Of a DNA stretch of 64,000 nucleotides, positions 8,657-17,206 are shown one piece after another. Position numbers and translations under genes: made by a program. This stretch comes from Chryseobacterium taiwanense (GTDB lineage: Bacteria; Bacteroidota; Bacteroidia; Flavobacteriales; Weeksellaceae). The stretch lies in the NCBI RefSeq assembly GCF_000813825.1, contig NZ_JWTA01000005.1, forward strand, positions 452,091 through 516,090, given 5' to 3'. The number at the start of each line of letters is the position of its first letter. The stretch's first letter is position 1. The notes under the pieces are model-generated. The model did no database searches. It saw nothing but the letters and a program-made list of their open reading frames with translations, and was not told where the DNA came from.

Positions 8657-9025
8657 ATTCTTTTGTTCTAAAAGAGTTTTACAATCTTTCTCTTTTTCCG
8701 GATCATATATATGATATTTCTTCTCCCATTCTTCTAATTGATACAGAATAGGTAATAATGCTAATCCTTTCTCCGTTAACGAATATTCAACTCTTGGAGG
8801 AATTTCTTTAAACTCTTCACGGATCACCAATCCGTCGGCTTCCATTTCACGTAATTGATCGGTTAAAACCTTTCTTGAGATTACATTAATGCGCACCGCA
8901 AGTTCTCCAAAACGTAATTTTCGGTCTTTGATCACCAATACAATAATCGGTTTCCATTTGCTTCCTAAGGCAGACATTGCTTTTCCTAAAGGGCAACTGT
9001 ATGCCATTAATTCATTTTGCTTCAT
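8636..9025 (-). CDS. HxlR-family transcriptional regulator (winged helix)
   Basis: A 129-residue winged-helix regulator of the HxlR/YodB type. The N-terminal CPLGKAMSALGSKWKPIIV is the family hallmark, with Cys11 at the position used as a redox or electrophile sensor in YodB, HypR and QorR. The recognition helix region is RVISRKVLTDQLREMEADGLV-like, and the wing (RVEYSLTEKG) follows. It is divergent from an Old Yellow Enzyme gene. The shared intergenic region holds four GTTAC direct repeats over its own promoter and a GTTAC/GTAAC palindrome over the reductase promoter, which suggests that it represses both itself and the reductase. Electrophile or quinone sensing is inferred from the conserved Cys and the neighbour. 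Confidence 0.92.
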   Translation of the reverse strand: MKQNELMAYSCPLGKAMSALGSKWKPIIVLVIKDRKLRFGELAVRINVISRKVLTDQLREMEADGLVIREEFKEIPPRVEYSLTEKGLALLPILYQLEEWEKKYHIYDPEKEKDCKTLLEQKNIKKAVV

Positions 9026-9027
9026 AT

Positions 9028-9067
9028 GTTACTTTTACGTTACTAATGTAGGTTACTGCAAAGTTAC
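9028..9067. promoter_or_regulatory. tandem operator candidate for HxlR regulator (4 x GTTAC)
   Basis: GTTAC occurs at 9028, 9039, 9052 and 9063, that is two copies of GTTAC-N6-GTTAC repeated with a period of 24. The second pair overlaps a perfect minus-strand -7 box (TAACTTTG, 9059-9066) for the regulator gene. B. subtilis HxlR is known to use two tandem sites of about 25 bp, so the layout fits the family. Confidence 0.65.
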
Positions 9068-9109
9068 CACTTTTTTAAATTCAAAAGATACAAAAGTGAA
9101 CTATTATTA

Positions 9110-9124
9110 GTTACTTTGTGTAAC
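9110..9124. promoter_or_regulatory. palindromic operator candidate GTTAC-N5-GTAAC
   Basis: Inverted GTTAC / GTAAC overlapping the likely -7 element (TTACTTTG, 9111-9118) of the ene-reductase gene, 23 bases before its ATG. Probably bound by the divergent HxlR-type regulator. Confidence 0.6.
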
Positions 9125-9147
9125 AATTATAAAATATAGAGATAAAA

Positions 9148-10209
9148 ATGAGCACAGAATCATTATTTAAGCCTTTTAAATATAAGAATTTAGAACTAAA
9201 AAATAGAATTGTAATGGCTCCGATGACCAGGGCACAATCTGATAACGGAGTCCCGACTCAACAAATTACAGAGTATTATGCAAGAAGAGCGGCTTCAGAG
9301 GTTGGATTAATTCTTTCTGAAGGAACTGTAATCAACAGACCGGGTTCAAAAAATATGCAGAATATCCCTGATTTCTATGGAACTGAGGCATTAAACGGAT
9401 GGAAAAACGTTATTGATGCCGTTCATGAAAATGGTGGAAAAATGGGTCCTCAAATCTGGCATGTTGGAGATACAAGAAGTTCTGCAGACTATCCTTTGGT
9501 AGATATGGAAAAAGCTTCTACCATGACATTGGAAGATATTCAGGATACGATTGCTCAGTTTGCAGCTTCTGCAAAATCTGCAAAAGATCTTGGATTTGAT
9601 GTTGTTGAGATTCACGGAGCGCATGGCTATTTGATCGATCAGTTTTTCTGGGAAGTAACAAACACAAGAACAGATGAATACGGTGGGAAAACATTAAAAG
9701 AAAGAAGCAAATTTGCAGTAGATATTGTAAAAGCAATCAGAGCGGCAGTAGGAGAGGATTTTACCATTATTATCCGGCTTTCTCAATGGAAACAGCAGGA
9801 TTATTCAACAAAATTGGCGAACACACCGGAAGAAATGGAAGAATGGTTATTGCCATTAAAAGAAGCCGGAGTTGATATTTTCCACTGTTCACAAAGACGT
9901 TTCTGGGAAGCGGAATTCGAAGGCTCTGATTTAAACTTCGCAGGTTGGGCAAAGAAAATTACAGGTCAGCCAACAATCACGGTAGGTTCTGTAGGTCTTG
10001 AAGGAGATTTTATGGGAGCATTTTCAGGACAAGGAACTGAGAAAGCTGATTTAACCGAATTAACTAAAAGATTAGAAAGAGGCGACTTTGATTTGGTTGC
10101 TGTAGGAAGAGCTCTTTTACAGGATCCGGAATGGGTGAGAAAAGTAAAAGAAGGAAAAACAGAAGATCTTTTAGATTTCAAGGCTGAAAGTATGGCTGTT
10201 TTATTTTAA
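9148..10209 (+). CDS. Old Yellow Enzyme family alkene reductase
   Basis: An FMN-dependent ene-reductase that reduces electron-poor C=C bonds such as those of enones, maleimides or nitro compounds with NAD(P)H. The 353-residue TIM barrel has the FMN-site start NRIVMAPMTRAQSDNGVP, the catalytic pair in IHGAHGYLIDQF and the phosphate-binding end (TVGSVG, AVGRALLQDPEWV). It is most like the NemA / 12-oxophytodienoate reductase branch. It is divergent from an HxlR regulator with operator-like repeats between them, a common arrangement for electrophile detoxification. It is monocistronic and ends at the terminator near 10350. Confidence 0.95.
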   Translation: MSTESLFKPFKYKNLELKNRIVMAPMTRAQSDNGVPTQQITEYYARRAASEVGLILSEGTVINRPGSKNMQNIPDFYGTEALNGWKNVIDAVHENGGKMGPQIWHVGDTRSSADYPLVDMEKASTMTLEDIQDTIAQFAASAKSAKDLGFDVVEIHGAHGYLIDQFFWEVTNTRTDEYGGKTLKERSKFAVDIVKAIRAAVGEDFTIIIRLSQWKQQDYSTKLANTPEEMEEWLLPLKEAGVDIFHCSQRRFWEAEFEGSDLNFAGWAKKITGQPTITVGSVGLEGDFMGAFSGQGTEKADLTELTKRLERGDFDLVAVGRALLQDPEWVRKVKEGKTEDLLDFKAESMAVLF

Positions 10210-10337
10210 AAATCAATGATCAATGGTGAATTTGCTGCGTTTTCAGTTTGTATTTACTTGACAATTAATTATTCACTTACACAGTAAAGTTCTCTTTTGA
10301 CTTTAATATATTTTTACCTATCAATTATTTTACACGG

Positions 10338-10372
10338 AACCGCTTCAGGATAATTACTTGAGGCGGTTTTTT
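10338..10372 (+). terminator. intrinsic terminator
   Basis: Ten-base stem AACCGCTTCA / TGAGGCGGTT with one T-G wobble, then T6. It lies about 130 bases after the ene-reductase stop. Confidence 0.8.
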
Positions 10373-10387
10373 ATGATAGATGATATT

Positions 10388-10516
10388 TTGAACCGTTAAG
10401 ATTTATTTTAAGGAGTTTAGATTTGTTAAGTTGGGCTTCGCTTTTAGATTAAAACTTAAAAATCAATTTGATTTTTCTTAATTAAACTTCATTTCTTAAT
10501 TTCCTTAATGGTTCAA
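10388..10516. repeat. intergenic element with inverted ends TTGAACCGTTAAG
   Basis: Part of the 395-base gene-free stretch 10210-10604. A 129-base block starts with TTGAACCGTTAAG and ends with CTTAATGGTTCAA, which is its inverted copy with one mismatch. The interior is A/T-rich with repeated TTAAG units. No ORF was found. It looks like a small non-coding repeat of the genus; copy number elsewhere could not be checked. Confidence 0.5.
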
Positions 10517-10525
10517 ATAAAAATA

Positions 10526-10556
10526 AAACCGTTCTCAAAATTTGAAAACGGTTTCT
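10526..10556 (-). terminator. terminator of the C1 peptidase gene
   Basis: Fourteen-base stem AAACCGTTCTCAAA / TTTGAAAACGGTTT with one mismatch. On the minus strand it is followed by a T-rich run and lies about 50 bases after the peptidase stop. Confidence 0.7.
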
Positions 10557-10604
10557 TTAACAGATTTAAATATCTAAATTGCCTGTAAAGGCAAAAAGTG
10601 ATTC

Positions 10605-11807
10605 TTATAAACCAATGTTCTTAGTAGGCTTCAATTGCTTTTTAATAGACTTTGGAAGCGCATTTTTGTGAACAAGAATTGCTGTTGATTTGTACTCAAC
10701 ATATGGTCTTGTTACATAGATATACCCTTCAAAATCATTCGTCACACCCCAAGAATTCTTTACCATATAATATTCTTTACCAGACTGATCTTTTGCCAAT
10801 CCTACGATGTGCATTCCGTGATCATCTGTTGTAGAAAGGTTGTTCAAAGCCTTCTGACGCATATCTTCAGTGATCGTTTTGTCTTTTTTAGGCTCTGTAA
10901 ATAAAGTTCCTTTGTTGTCTTTAGTGATTTGATCTAAATCCATATCCGGAACATAAGCCACTCCGTTTTTATAAGAGAAATATGGTTCTGAAACGTCTGT
11001 TGCCCAACCGATAGAATATCCTTTATCTACAGCATTATCAATAATTGCTGTTAAGTCTTTCATTGGTACATTCCAGTCAGAATCGTGGCTCCAGTTATCA
11101 GGAATTGGAACTACAAATTTTTGATAATAAGGATAATCTTTGTAAGAAGAGATTTCTACATAATCTTCAGGATTGATCCCTACCACTTCTTTAGCAAATG
11201 TTTGCGGAGTATAAGATTTTCCTTCATACGTAAAGTTGGTTGGAACTTTTCCTAAATATTCATCCAAAATAGCATCTACAGAAGCCATCCAGTTATCAGT
11301 TAACTTTCCTTTTGAAGCTGCCTGAACCAAACTGTCCAAAACTGGTTTTAATTTACCTTGCATTTCAGAGAAATTGTTTAATGTTTGTCCGGATTTTAAT
11401 CCTGTGTAAACATCTTGTGGAACTGCTCCGTATTTTTTGTACATGTTAATAACGTCGTGCAATTCTCCTCCGTCTCCCCAACTGATGGCTCCATTATTTA
11501 AAACATATAATTTTGCTTTATCATGATAAGAATTTCTTGCAGTGAATATTTCCGCCAAATCAACAGGCTTTTTACCCATTCTCTGCATTTCAGATTCTAG
11601 GAAAGAATTCCCTGAATAGCTCCAGCAAGTTCCTGAAGAACCTTGGTTTTTTACCGAAGTCGCTCCTACGTCTTTCAACGTTGTAAACTGGAAATTAGCA
11701 TTTTGAGACTGATTGTTTTTTAGCTTATTGATTAAGTCATCCTGAGCAAACATCATACTTCCTGCAGACAAAACAAAAAGTAATGACGCAATTTTGGTAT
11801 TTTTCAT
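10605..11807 (-). CDS. secreted C1 family cysteine peptidase (bleomycin hydrolase type)
   Basis: A papain-fold peptidase of 400 residues, related to aminopeptidase C / bleomycin hydrolase, with a signal peptide (MKNTKIASLLFVLSAGSMMFAQ). The catalytic set is visible: QGSSGTCW with Cys61, His333 in DDHGMHIVG and Asn351 in VKNSWG. Cytoplasmic bleomycin hydrolases lack a signal sequence, so this one is likely periplasmic or exported. There is no T9SS tail or lipobox. The gene is monocistronic with its own terminator. Confidence 0.92.
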   Translation of the reverse strand: MKNTKIASLLFVLSAGSMMFAQDDLINKLKNNQSQNANFQFTTLKDVGATSVKNQGSSGTCWSYSGNSFLESEMQRMGKKPVDLAEIFTARNSYHDKAKLYVLNNGAISWGDGGELHDVINMYKKYGAVPQDVYTGLKSGQTLNNFSEMQGKLKPVLDSLVQAASKGKLTDNWMASVDAILDEYLGKVPTNFTYEGKSYTPQTFAKEVVGINPEDYVEISSYKDYPYYQKFVVPIPDNWSHDSDWNVPMKDLTAIIDNAVDKGYSIGWATDVSEPYFSYKNGVAYVPDMDLDQITKDNKGTLFTEPKKDKTITEDMRQKALNNLSTTDDHGMHIVGLAKDQSGKEYYMVKNSWGVTNDFEGYIYVTRPYVEYKSTAILVHKNALPKSIKKQLKPTKNIGL

Positions 11808-11996
11808 TACTATAAAAAGATTATTTATATGAATAGTCGTTCATATTAAAGATTTGTTACAAAGGGAAAAGTTAAATTTAAAATTGAATTTTATGATTTA
11901 ATTTTTATCCTGCAATAAATGTTTTTATAAGATCTGATTACCTATTCATTATGATTTTATAAGTTGAAAAAGAGCAGAATTTTATTACAAAAAAAA

Positions 11997-12014
11997 TGCT
12001 CTCCGAAGAGAGCA
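11997..12014 (-). terminator. terminator of the T9SS cargo gene
   Basis: Seven-base stem TGCTCTC / GAGAGCA with a CGAA tetraloop. On the minus strand a run of T follows, 28 bases beyond the stop of the gene at 12042. Confidence 0.75.
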
Positions 12015-12041
12015 GTATATGATAAGGTTGTGTAAATGGAA

Positions 12042-13904
12042 TTATTTTTTTACAATTTTTTCTGTGACAGTAGAAGATTGGGTTTTAAGTTTTATGTAAT
12101 ATATTCCTGTTGAAAAAGAGGATAGGACTATATTCTCCTGTGTTGAACTAAAACTACCTTGTTTTATAAATTGTCCTGTTGCTCCATAAATTTCATAAGA
12201 AACCAATGGTTCTTTACTTTTAATATGCAAAATATCCTGTACAGGATTTGGATATAATTGAATTCCTGCATTAGCTGCAGTTTCTTCTACAGACATCTGG
12301 CTACATGCTGATTTAGCGTATTTTGTGAAAAAAGACTGGGACTTTCCTCCTGCTACATTAACCGCCATTGTGTTGACGTTATCATTAGGATCTGTAAATA
12401 ATTGATCATGGAAAAAGCCTCCCACTATATAGTTACCATCTTGATCTGCTGCAATAGCTGTAAATTCATCTATAAATCCATAAGGACTAACAATCTCTGC
12501 AGCTCCTATTACAGCTCCGGTATCTTTATTAAGGCGAACTAATAAAGGGTCGGAACGATCTCCGTTAGAGCGAGTCATTGTATAGCTACCCCAGATATCA
12601 GACCAGCTTCCTTTTGCAAATGCTATTTCATTTCCATTAATAGCAATTGTTCCTTTGGTAAAGCGATATCCAAACTGAAGACCAGACATTGCTTCCGGAG
12701 TTCTTGCCCACTGTACGGTACCCGAAGCATTGATCTTCATAACAAACGGAACAGCTTCAACATAATTTCTTAATGGAAAAGTATAGCTTCCAAAGGTTGC
12801 AGGGACGGTTATTCCATTAAAATAACGTCCTGAAATGTAAATATCTGAAGTAGTTGGATCTTTTATAATAGAATGAATTTCATCATCCGTAGCTGTGGAA
12901 CCATTGTTAATTTCTCTTCTCCATACCTCAGCTCCGGTACTCCCATCAAAAGCCAGCACATAAGCTTCTTTTATAAACGGAACATTATTGTAGGAAAGAT
13001 CAGCCATGTAACCGAATCCCGGAGACATTCTTTTACCTGCCAGATAATAGCGATTTAAACTTTCATCGTAGACTAAATTAACTGTCCCTTCTCTTCCTAC
13101 AATATTTATTGCATCTCCGGTAATAGGAAGAAGTAAGGGAGTGGCAAGTGTCATATTACCATTGTCATAATTAAACTTTACAGCATAATACTGATAGCTT
13201 GATGTATAGGTGGAAGGTACAGTAATCAATCCATTTAAATGTGTTCCAGCTCTGAAGCCCATAACAGCATGAATGTTTTTGGAAGAATCCATATACATCA
13301 TTTGAACATCGCACATACGGGAAAAATAATTAACATCCCCCTGTAAAGATTTACTCCACGCTAACGTACCGTCCGAAGTATTATATTTTAATAGGAAAGC
13401 TGCTTTGTGAGCGGGCTCTATGGTTTGATCATAATAGGTATACAGAGGCTGTGTATGGGTGTCATCGAAATGTACCGGAACTGCATTAGGATCCCCGACA
13501 TACGAATTGTTATAAATCGTAGCCAGAATATATAATCCCCCGTTATTATCCACTTTAATATGCCATGCATTTTCTCCGTCTCCTGTACCTCCGATTGGTC
13601 TTGTCCATCTAATATTTCCTGAACAATCAGTTGAGAAGAGAAAAAGATCACTAAGACCGTAATTGGTTACAGGTGTACCATTCAGGTTTTGTTCCTGTTG
13701 GCGCATTGTTGCAAGATAGTAGGTATTATTGTTATTGTCCACTACAATATCTCTTATAGATTCGTCAAATACATAATGAAACCCCGGATCAGCAGAGCCT
13801 GTTAATCCTCCTGCCTGTTTTCCCCATTGCCATTGATATGTCTGACTACAATATAATACGGGTAATAGTAAAAAAAGTACCCATCCTTTTTTATTCTGAG
13901 CCAT
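12042..13904 (-). CDS. T9SS type A sorting domain protein with repeat propeller
   Basis: A secreted protein of about 620 residues. The frame is open upstream to 14027, but the hydrophobic signal peptide (MAQNKKGWVLFLLLPVLYCS) starts at the ATG ending at 13904, so that start is preferred. The body carries repeated beta units that report values (GNIRWTRPIGGTGDG, DGTLAWSKSLQGD, GAEVWRREINNGS, GTVQWARTPEA), the pattern of SBBP / PQQ-like propellers. The last 75 residues (IQLYPNPVQDILHI to TEKIVKK) form a type A sorting domain for type IX secretion, so the product is expected on the cell surface or outside. The ligand is unknown. Confidence 0.88.
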   Translation of the reverse strand: MAQNKKGWVLFLLLPVLYCSQTYQWQWGKQAGGLTGSADPGFHYVFDESIRDIVVDNNNNTYYLATMRQQEQNLNGTPVTNYGLSDLFLFSTDCSGNIRWTRPIGGTGDGENAWHIKVDNNGGLYILATIYNNSYVGDPNAVPVHFDDTHTQPLYTYYDQTIEPAHKAAFLLKYNTSDGTLAWSKSLQGDVNYFSRMCDVQMMYMDSSKNIHAVMGFRAGTHLNGLITVPSTYTSSYQYYAVKFNYDNGNMTLATPLLLPITGDAINIVGREGTVNLVYDESLNRYYLAGKRMSPGFGYMADLSYNNVPFIKEAYVLAFDGSTGAEVWRREINNGSTATDDEIHSIIKDPTTSDIYISGRYFNGITVPATFGSYTFPLRNYVEAVPFVMKINASGTVQWARTPEAMSGLQFGYRFTKGTIAINGNEIAFAKGSWSDIWGSYTMTRSNGDRSDPLLVRLNKDTGAVIGAAEIVSPYGFIDEFTAIAADQDGNYIVGGFFHDQLFTDPNDNVNTMAVNVAGGKSQSFFTKYAKSACSQMSVEETAANAGIQLYPNPVQDILHIKSKEPLVSYEIYGATGQFIKQGSFSSTQENIVLSSFSTGIYYIKLKTQSSTVTEKIVKK

Positions 13905-14187
13905 TATGAAAGTATTTATTCTATTGCAATATTTCATGAAAAATAATATTTTATCTAAAACTTGAGGCTGAAAAAAAGGTTTAATAAAATTCCTCTGTAG
14001 GATTTTGTTAGAATGAATACTTTTCATGATTATTTGATGTTATTATTTTTTTCGAAAGTAATCAATTAAAAAATATAAAATCATAATTCAGTGAAATAAT
14101 TGTGTTTTTAGTAGCAATTGCCTTTACATATTGTGAATTCATAAACTAATTACTTAGAAAAGAAATTTCATATTTTTAAAAAAAAGT

Positions 14188-14235
14188 TTTACATGTTTCC
14201 AACCCAATCCAACACTTCTGCATCTATTAGAGTAT
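14188..14235 (+). promoter_or_regulatory. possible ECF-type promoter of the sigma factor operon
   Basis: The region before the sigma gene has no TAnnTTTG box but contains GTTTCCAACCCAATCCAAC and, about 20 bases on, GCATCTATT. This spacing is like a -35 AAC / -10 CGTC-type ECF promoter, which would mean autoregulation. Weak evidence. Confidence 0.25.
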
Positions 14236-14246
14236 AAAGCGAACCT

Positions 14247-14765
14247 ATGGAATACGAATTACTAATAGGATGTCAACGGAATGACCGCAATGCACAGCGG
14301 AAGGTTTACGAAAAGATGGCGGGTAAACTTTACTCAGTTTGCAAACGTTACCTGAAAAATGATGAAGATATAGAAGAAGTATTGGCCGATACTTTCTATA
14401 AGATCTTTACGAAACTTAATCAGCTACAAAATCCCGAGATTTTTGAAGCGTGGGCAAAAAAAATTACGGTGAATGAATGTTTACAGAAACTGAGAGCGAT
14501 GAAAGCACTTCATATTTCTCTGGATGAAAACCTGATTGAGTCCTCAGATATTCCTGTAGAAAGTCTTTCTTTCGAAAAAGATATTCTCAAACTACTCAAC
14601 TTTCTTCCGGAAGGTTGCAGAGCGATTTTTAATCTTTTTGCGATTGAAGGATATCCGCACAAGGAAATTGCTACCATGCTTTCAATCAGTGAAGGAACTT
14701 CAAAATCACAGCTGAATTTTGCAAGAAAAAAGCTTCAGGAACTTTTGGTTAATCACAACATTTAA
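14247..14765 (+). CDS. ECF-type RNA polymerase sigma factor
   Basis: A 172-residue sigma-70 factor with only regions 2 and 4. Region 2 includes KRYLKNDEDIEEVLADTFYKIF; region 4 has LPEGCRAIFNLFAIEGYPHKEIATMLSISEGTSKSQLNFARKKLQELL with the usual helix-turn-helix. It directs RNA polymerase to a regulon that probably includes the genes after it. The next gene begins 12 bases later and encodes a membrane-anchored protein whose first 46 residues look like the cytoplasmic tail of an anti-sigma factor. No other anti-sigma gene is present. Confidence 0.93.
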   Translation: MEYELLIGCQRNDRNAQRKVYEKMAGKLYSVCKRYLKNDEDIEEVLADTFYKIFTKLNQLQNPEIFEAWAKKITVNECLQKLRAMKALHISLDENLIESSDIPVESLSFEKDILKLLNFLPEGCRAIFNLFAIEGYPHKEIATMLSISEGTSKSQLNFARKKLQELLVNHNI

Positions 14766-14777
14766 AACTTTACAACA

Positions 14778-17129
14778 ATGGAAAATAATCACGATATCGA
14801 TAAAAAATTCAATGAGGCTTCTAAAGCGGAAGAACCAGCGACTTTTCCTGGTTTTGATAAAGTTTGGGCTCAAGTTGAAGAAAAATTAGAGACAAAAGAA
14901 AATAAAAAAAGGATCATCCCGATCTGGCTTCCTTATGGAGTTGCAGCGAGCTTAATTATTGGATTGGGAGCATTCTATTTTATTAATAAAAATGATGTTT
15001 CGGAAATTCAAAAACCTGCAATTGCTCACAACACGGTTTCTTCTAAAGTGAATTCAAATGTTCAGACAATTGATAGTACGGTAAAGTCTAATATTGAAAA
15101 AGAAGATAATGGTTTAAAAGAGCATCAAAATCAAAAAATATTAGCTTATGAAGATGCAAAAAGATTGTATAATCCTGAATCAGGTTTTGTTTTTGAAGAA
15201 AAACCATTAATAAATCGCATTAAAAATTATAAAATAAAACCAATAGCAATTAATAAAGAAGTTGCTTATGTTCCTGTAGACAGTGGCTACAAAGAAAAAA
15301 ATATTGAAGAAGTTGTAGTGCTTGGATACAGTAAAACAGTAACCAGATATAAATCTGTATCATCAACTTCAACTGTAAGTGGAAATCTTATTGCTAGTAA
15401 TTCATCAAGTGTAGGATTTTTAAATTCTTTAAGTGGAGAAGCTCCAGGGTTATCAATCAGTTCTGGTTCAGGTAGTCCGGGTTCTTCTAAAAACGCTATT
15501 CGTATTCGAGGAGTTGCTTCAATTAAAGAAAGTTCAGAACCTTTATATATTATTAACGGTGAAATCGCAAACGGAGAAAAATTCAAAAAACTAAAACCTG
15601 AGAATATCAAGGAAGTTTCAGTGATAAAAGATGCTGCTGCAACTTCTGTATATGGAAGCAGAGCGGCAAATGGAGTTATTGTAATTTCTACTAAAGATGC
15701 ATCAAAATCAAAAAATAAAAAGTTTGATAAGTTTCTGAAAAAACTTTTCCCAAAAGCAAAAACAGATATTATAGATAAGGCGGAAGAAAAAGAAGAAATA
15801 CTTCCAAAAGCCGGACAACTTACTGCGGGAGAAGCAAATGATTTTTCTAAATGGAATTACTGGATGGATATTGCCGTACCCACTTTGGAAAGATATAAAA
15901 ATGAATGGAAATTTTTCCCTGAAAGAAGAGTATCTGTACAATTGGTTAATAAAAATAAAAAACCAATCGTAGGAGAAAAACTAAAATTAGTTAATGACAA
16001 AAATGAAGTTATCTGGGAAGCCATTACCGATAATCTGGGGAATGCAGAGTTATGGATTGATCCACTTACTAGCTCTGAACAAAAAATTGGGAAATATATT
16101 TTGACAGATCGCTCAAATAATATTATCAGCAATCAGCCTAAAGAATTCAAAAACGGACAAAACCTTATTATTCTTGATAAACCATGTACTGAAAAAAGAG
16201 CTTTAGATCTTGCATTTGTAGTTGATGCAACAGGCTCGATGGGAGATGAAATCGCCTATTTGCAGTCTGAGCTTCTGGACGTTCTTAAAAAAGTTGAATC
16301 TAACCTGAAAAATACTGAGGTAAGATATGGTTCTGTTTTTTACAGAGATCAAGGAGATGAATATGTGACCAAAAAGTTTGATTTTAATGACAATGCCGAT
16401 CAGCTTTTGAAATTTATTAAAGAGCAAAATGCTGCAGGTGGCGGTGATTTTCCTGAAGCTGTAGTTGAAGCAATGGACGTGTCTGTAAATGAACTGAAAT
16501 GGAGCACAGAAAATTCTACCAAAATCATATTTTTAATTCTTGATGCACCGCCACATCAATCGGAAGAAAATATTGACAAGCTTTTTAAATATATAAAAAC
16601 CGCATCTCAGAAAGGAATAACTGTTATTCCTCTATCCGCAAGTGATATTGATAAGCAGACAGAATATCTGATGAGAACTTTTGCTCTAATGACGAACGGG
16701 ACTTACATTTTTCTTACCAACCACAGCGGAATCGGAAACAATCATATTGAACCTACAGTAGAATCTTATGAGGTAGAAAAATTGAATGATCTTCTTCTGA
16801 GACTTATTTTGCAACGCGCAACACTTACCGAATGCAACAAAAATACTTCTCAAAATTATCTGAATAAAAAACTGGAAACAGAAGCAGATGTCAACGCTGA
16901 ACATCAAATCAAATTATTTCCGAATCCTACTAAAGGTTCGGTAAGCATTATTTCAGATTTTCCGATTGATGAACTGTATGTATATGATTTGGCAGGAAAA
17001 ATTATCATGAAAAAGGAAAAACTTTCAGGAAAAAGTATTATTGATATTTCATCTTATCCTCAAAGTGTTTATCTCATCAGAGCCAGAACAGAAAAAGGAT
17101 GGGAAACCTTTAAAGTCATTAAAAACTAA
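14778..17129 (+). CDS. membrane-anchored vWA protein with SusC-type plug and T9SS tail
   Basis: A 783-residue mosaic. Residues 1-46 are a charged cytoplasmic segment (FDKVWAQVEEKLETKENKK) like anti-sigma N-termini; 47-70 form one membrane helix. Residues 176-308 are a TonB-dependent receptor plug of SusC/RagA style: IEEVVVLGYSKTVT, then AIRIRGVASI and AATSVYGSRAANGVIVIS. A small beta domain spans about 380-460. A von Willebrand factor A domain starts near 476 with the metal-binding DATGSMG. The last 73 residues (from IKLFPNPTKG) are a type A T9SS sorting domain. Position after an ECF sigma gene suggests a sensor or anti-sigma role; that is inference. An inner-membrane anchor and a T9SS tail are hard to reconcile in one topology unless the N-terminus is cleaved. 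Confidence 0.85.
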   Translation: MENNHDIDKKFNEASKAEEPATFPGFDKVWAQVEEKLETKENKKRIIPIWLPYGVAASLIIGLGAFYFINKNDVSEIQKPAIAHNTVSSKVNSNVQTIDSTVKSNIEKEDNGLKEHQNQKILAYEDAKRLYNPESGFVFEEKPLINRIKNYKIKPIAINKEVAYVPVDSGYKEKNIEEVVVLGYSKTVTRYKSVSSTSTVSGNLIASNSSSVGFLNSLSGEAPGLSISSGSGSPGSSKNAIRIRGVASIKESSEPLYIINGEIANGEKFKKLKPENIKEVSVIKDAAATSVYGSRAANGVIVISTKDASKSKNKKFDKFLKKLFPKAKTDIIDKAEEKEEILPKAGQLTAGEANDFSKWNYWMDIAVPTLERYKNEWKFFPERRVSVQLVNKNKKPIVGEKLKLVNDKNEVIWEAITDNLGNAELWIDPLTSSEQKIGKYILTDRSNNIISNQPKEFKNGQNLIILDKPCTEKRALDLAFVVDATGSMGDEIAYLQSELLDVLKKVESNLKNTEVRYGSVFYRDQGDEYVTKKFDFNDNADQLLKFIKEQNAAGGGDFPEAVVEAMDVSVNELKWSTENSTKIIFLILDAPPHQSEENIDKLFKYIKTASQKGITVIPLSASDIDKQTEYLMRTFALMTNGTYIFLTNHSGIGNNHIEPTVESYEVEKLNDLLLRLILQRATLTECNKNTSQNYLNKKLETEADVNAEHQIKLFPNPTKGSVSIISDFPIDELYVYDLAGKIIMKKEKLSGKSIIDISSYPQSVYLIRARTEKGWETFKVIKN

Positions 17130-17145
17130 TACAAAAGAAGGTTTC

Positions 17146-17182
17146 AAAAAAAGAAATTTCTCCGGGGATTTCTTTTTTTTCT
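17146..17182 (+). terminator. A/T-rich hairpin with T run inside the operon
   Basis: Twelve-base A/T stem (AAAAAAAGAAAT / ATTTCTTTTTTT) with loop TTCTCCGGGG, followed by T residues. It lies between the vWA gene and the barrel gene and may attenuate transcription. A -7-like box TATTTTTA (17184-17191) follows at once. Confidence 0.55.
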
Positions 17183-17206
17183 CTATTTTTAGAAATATTA
17201 TCAAGG

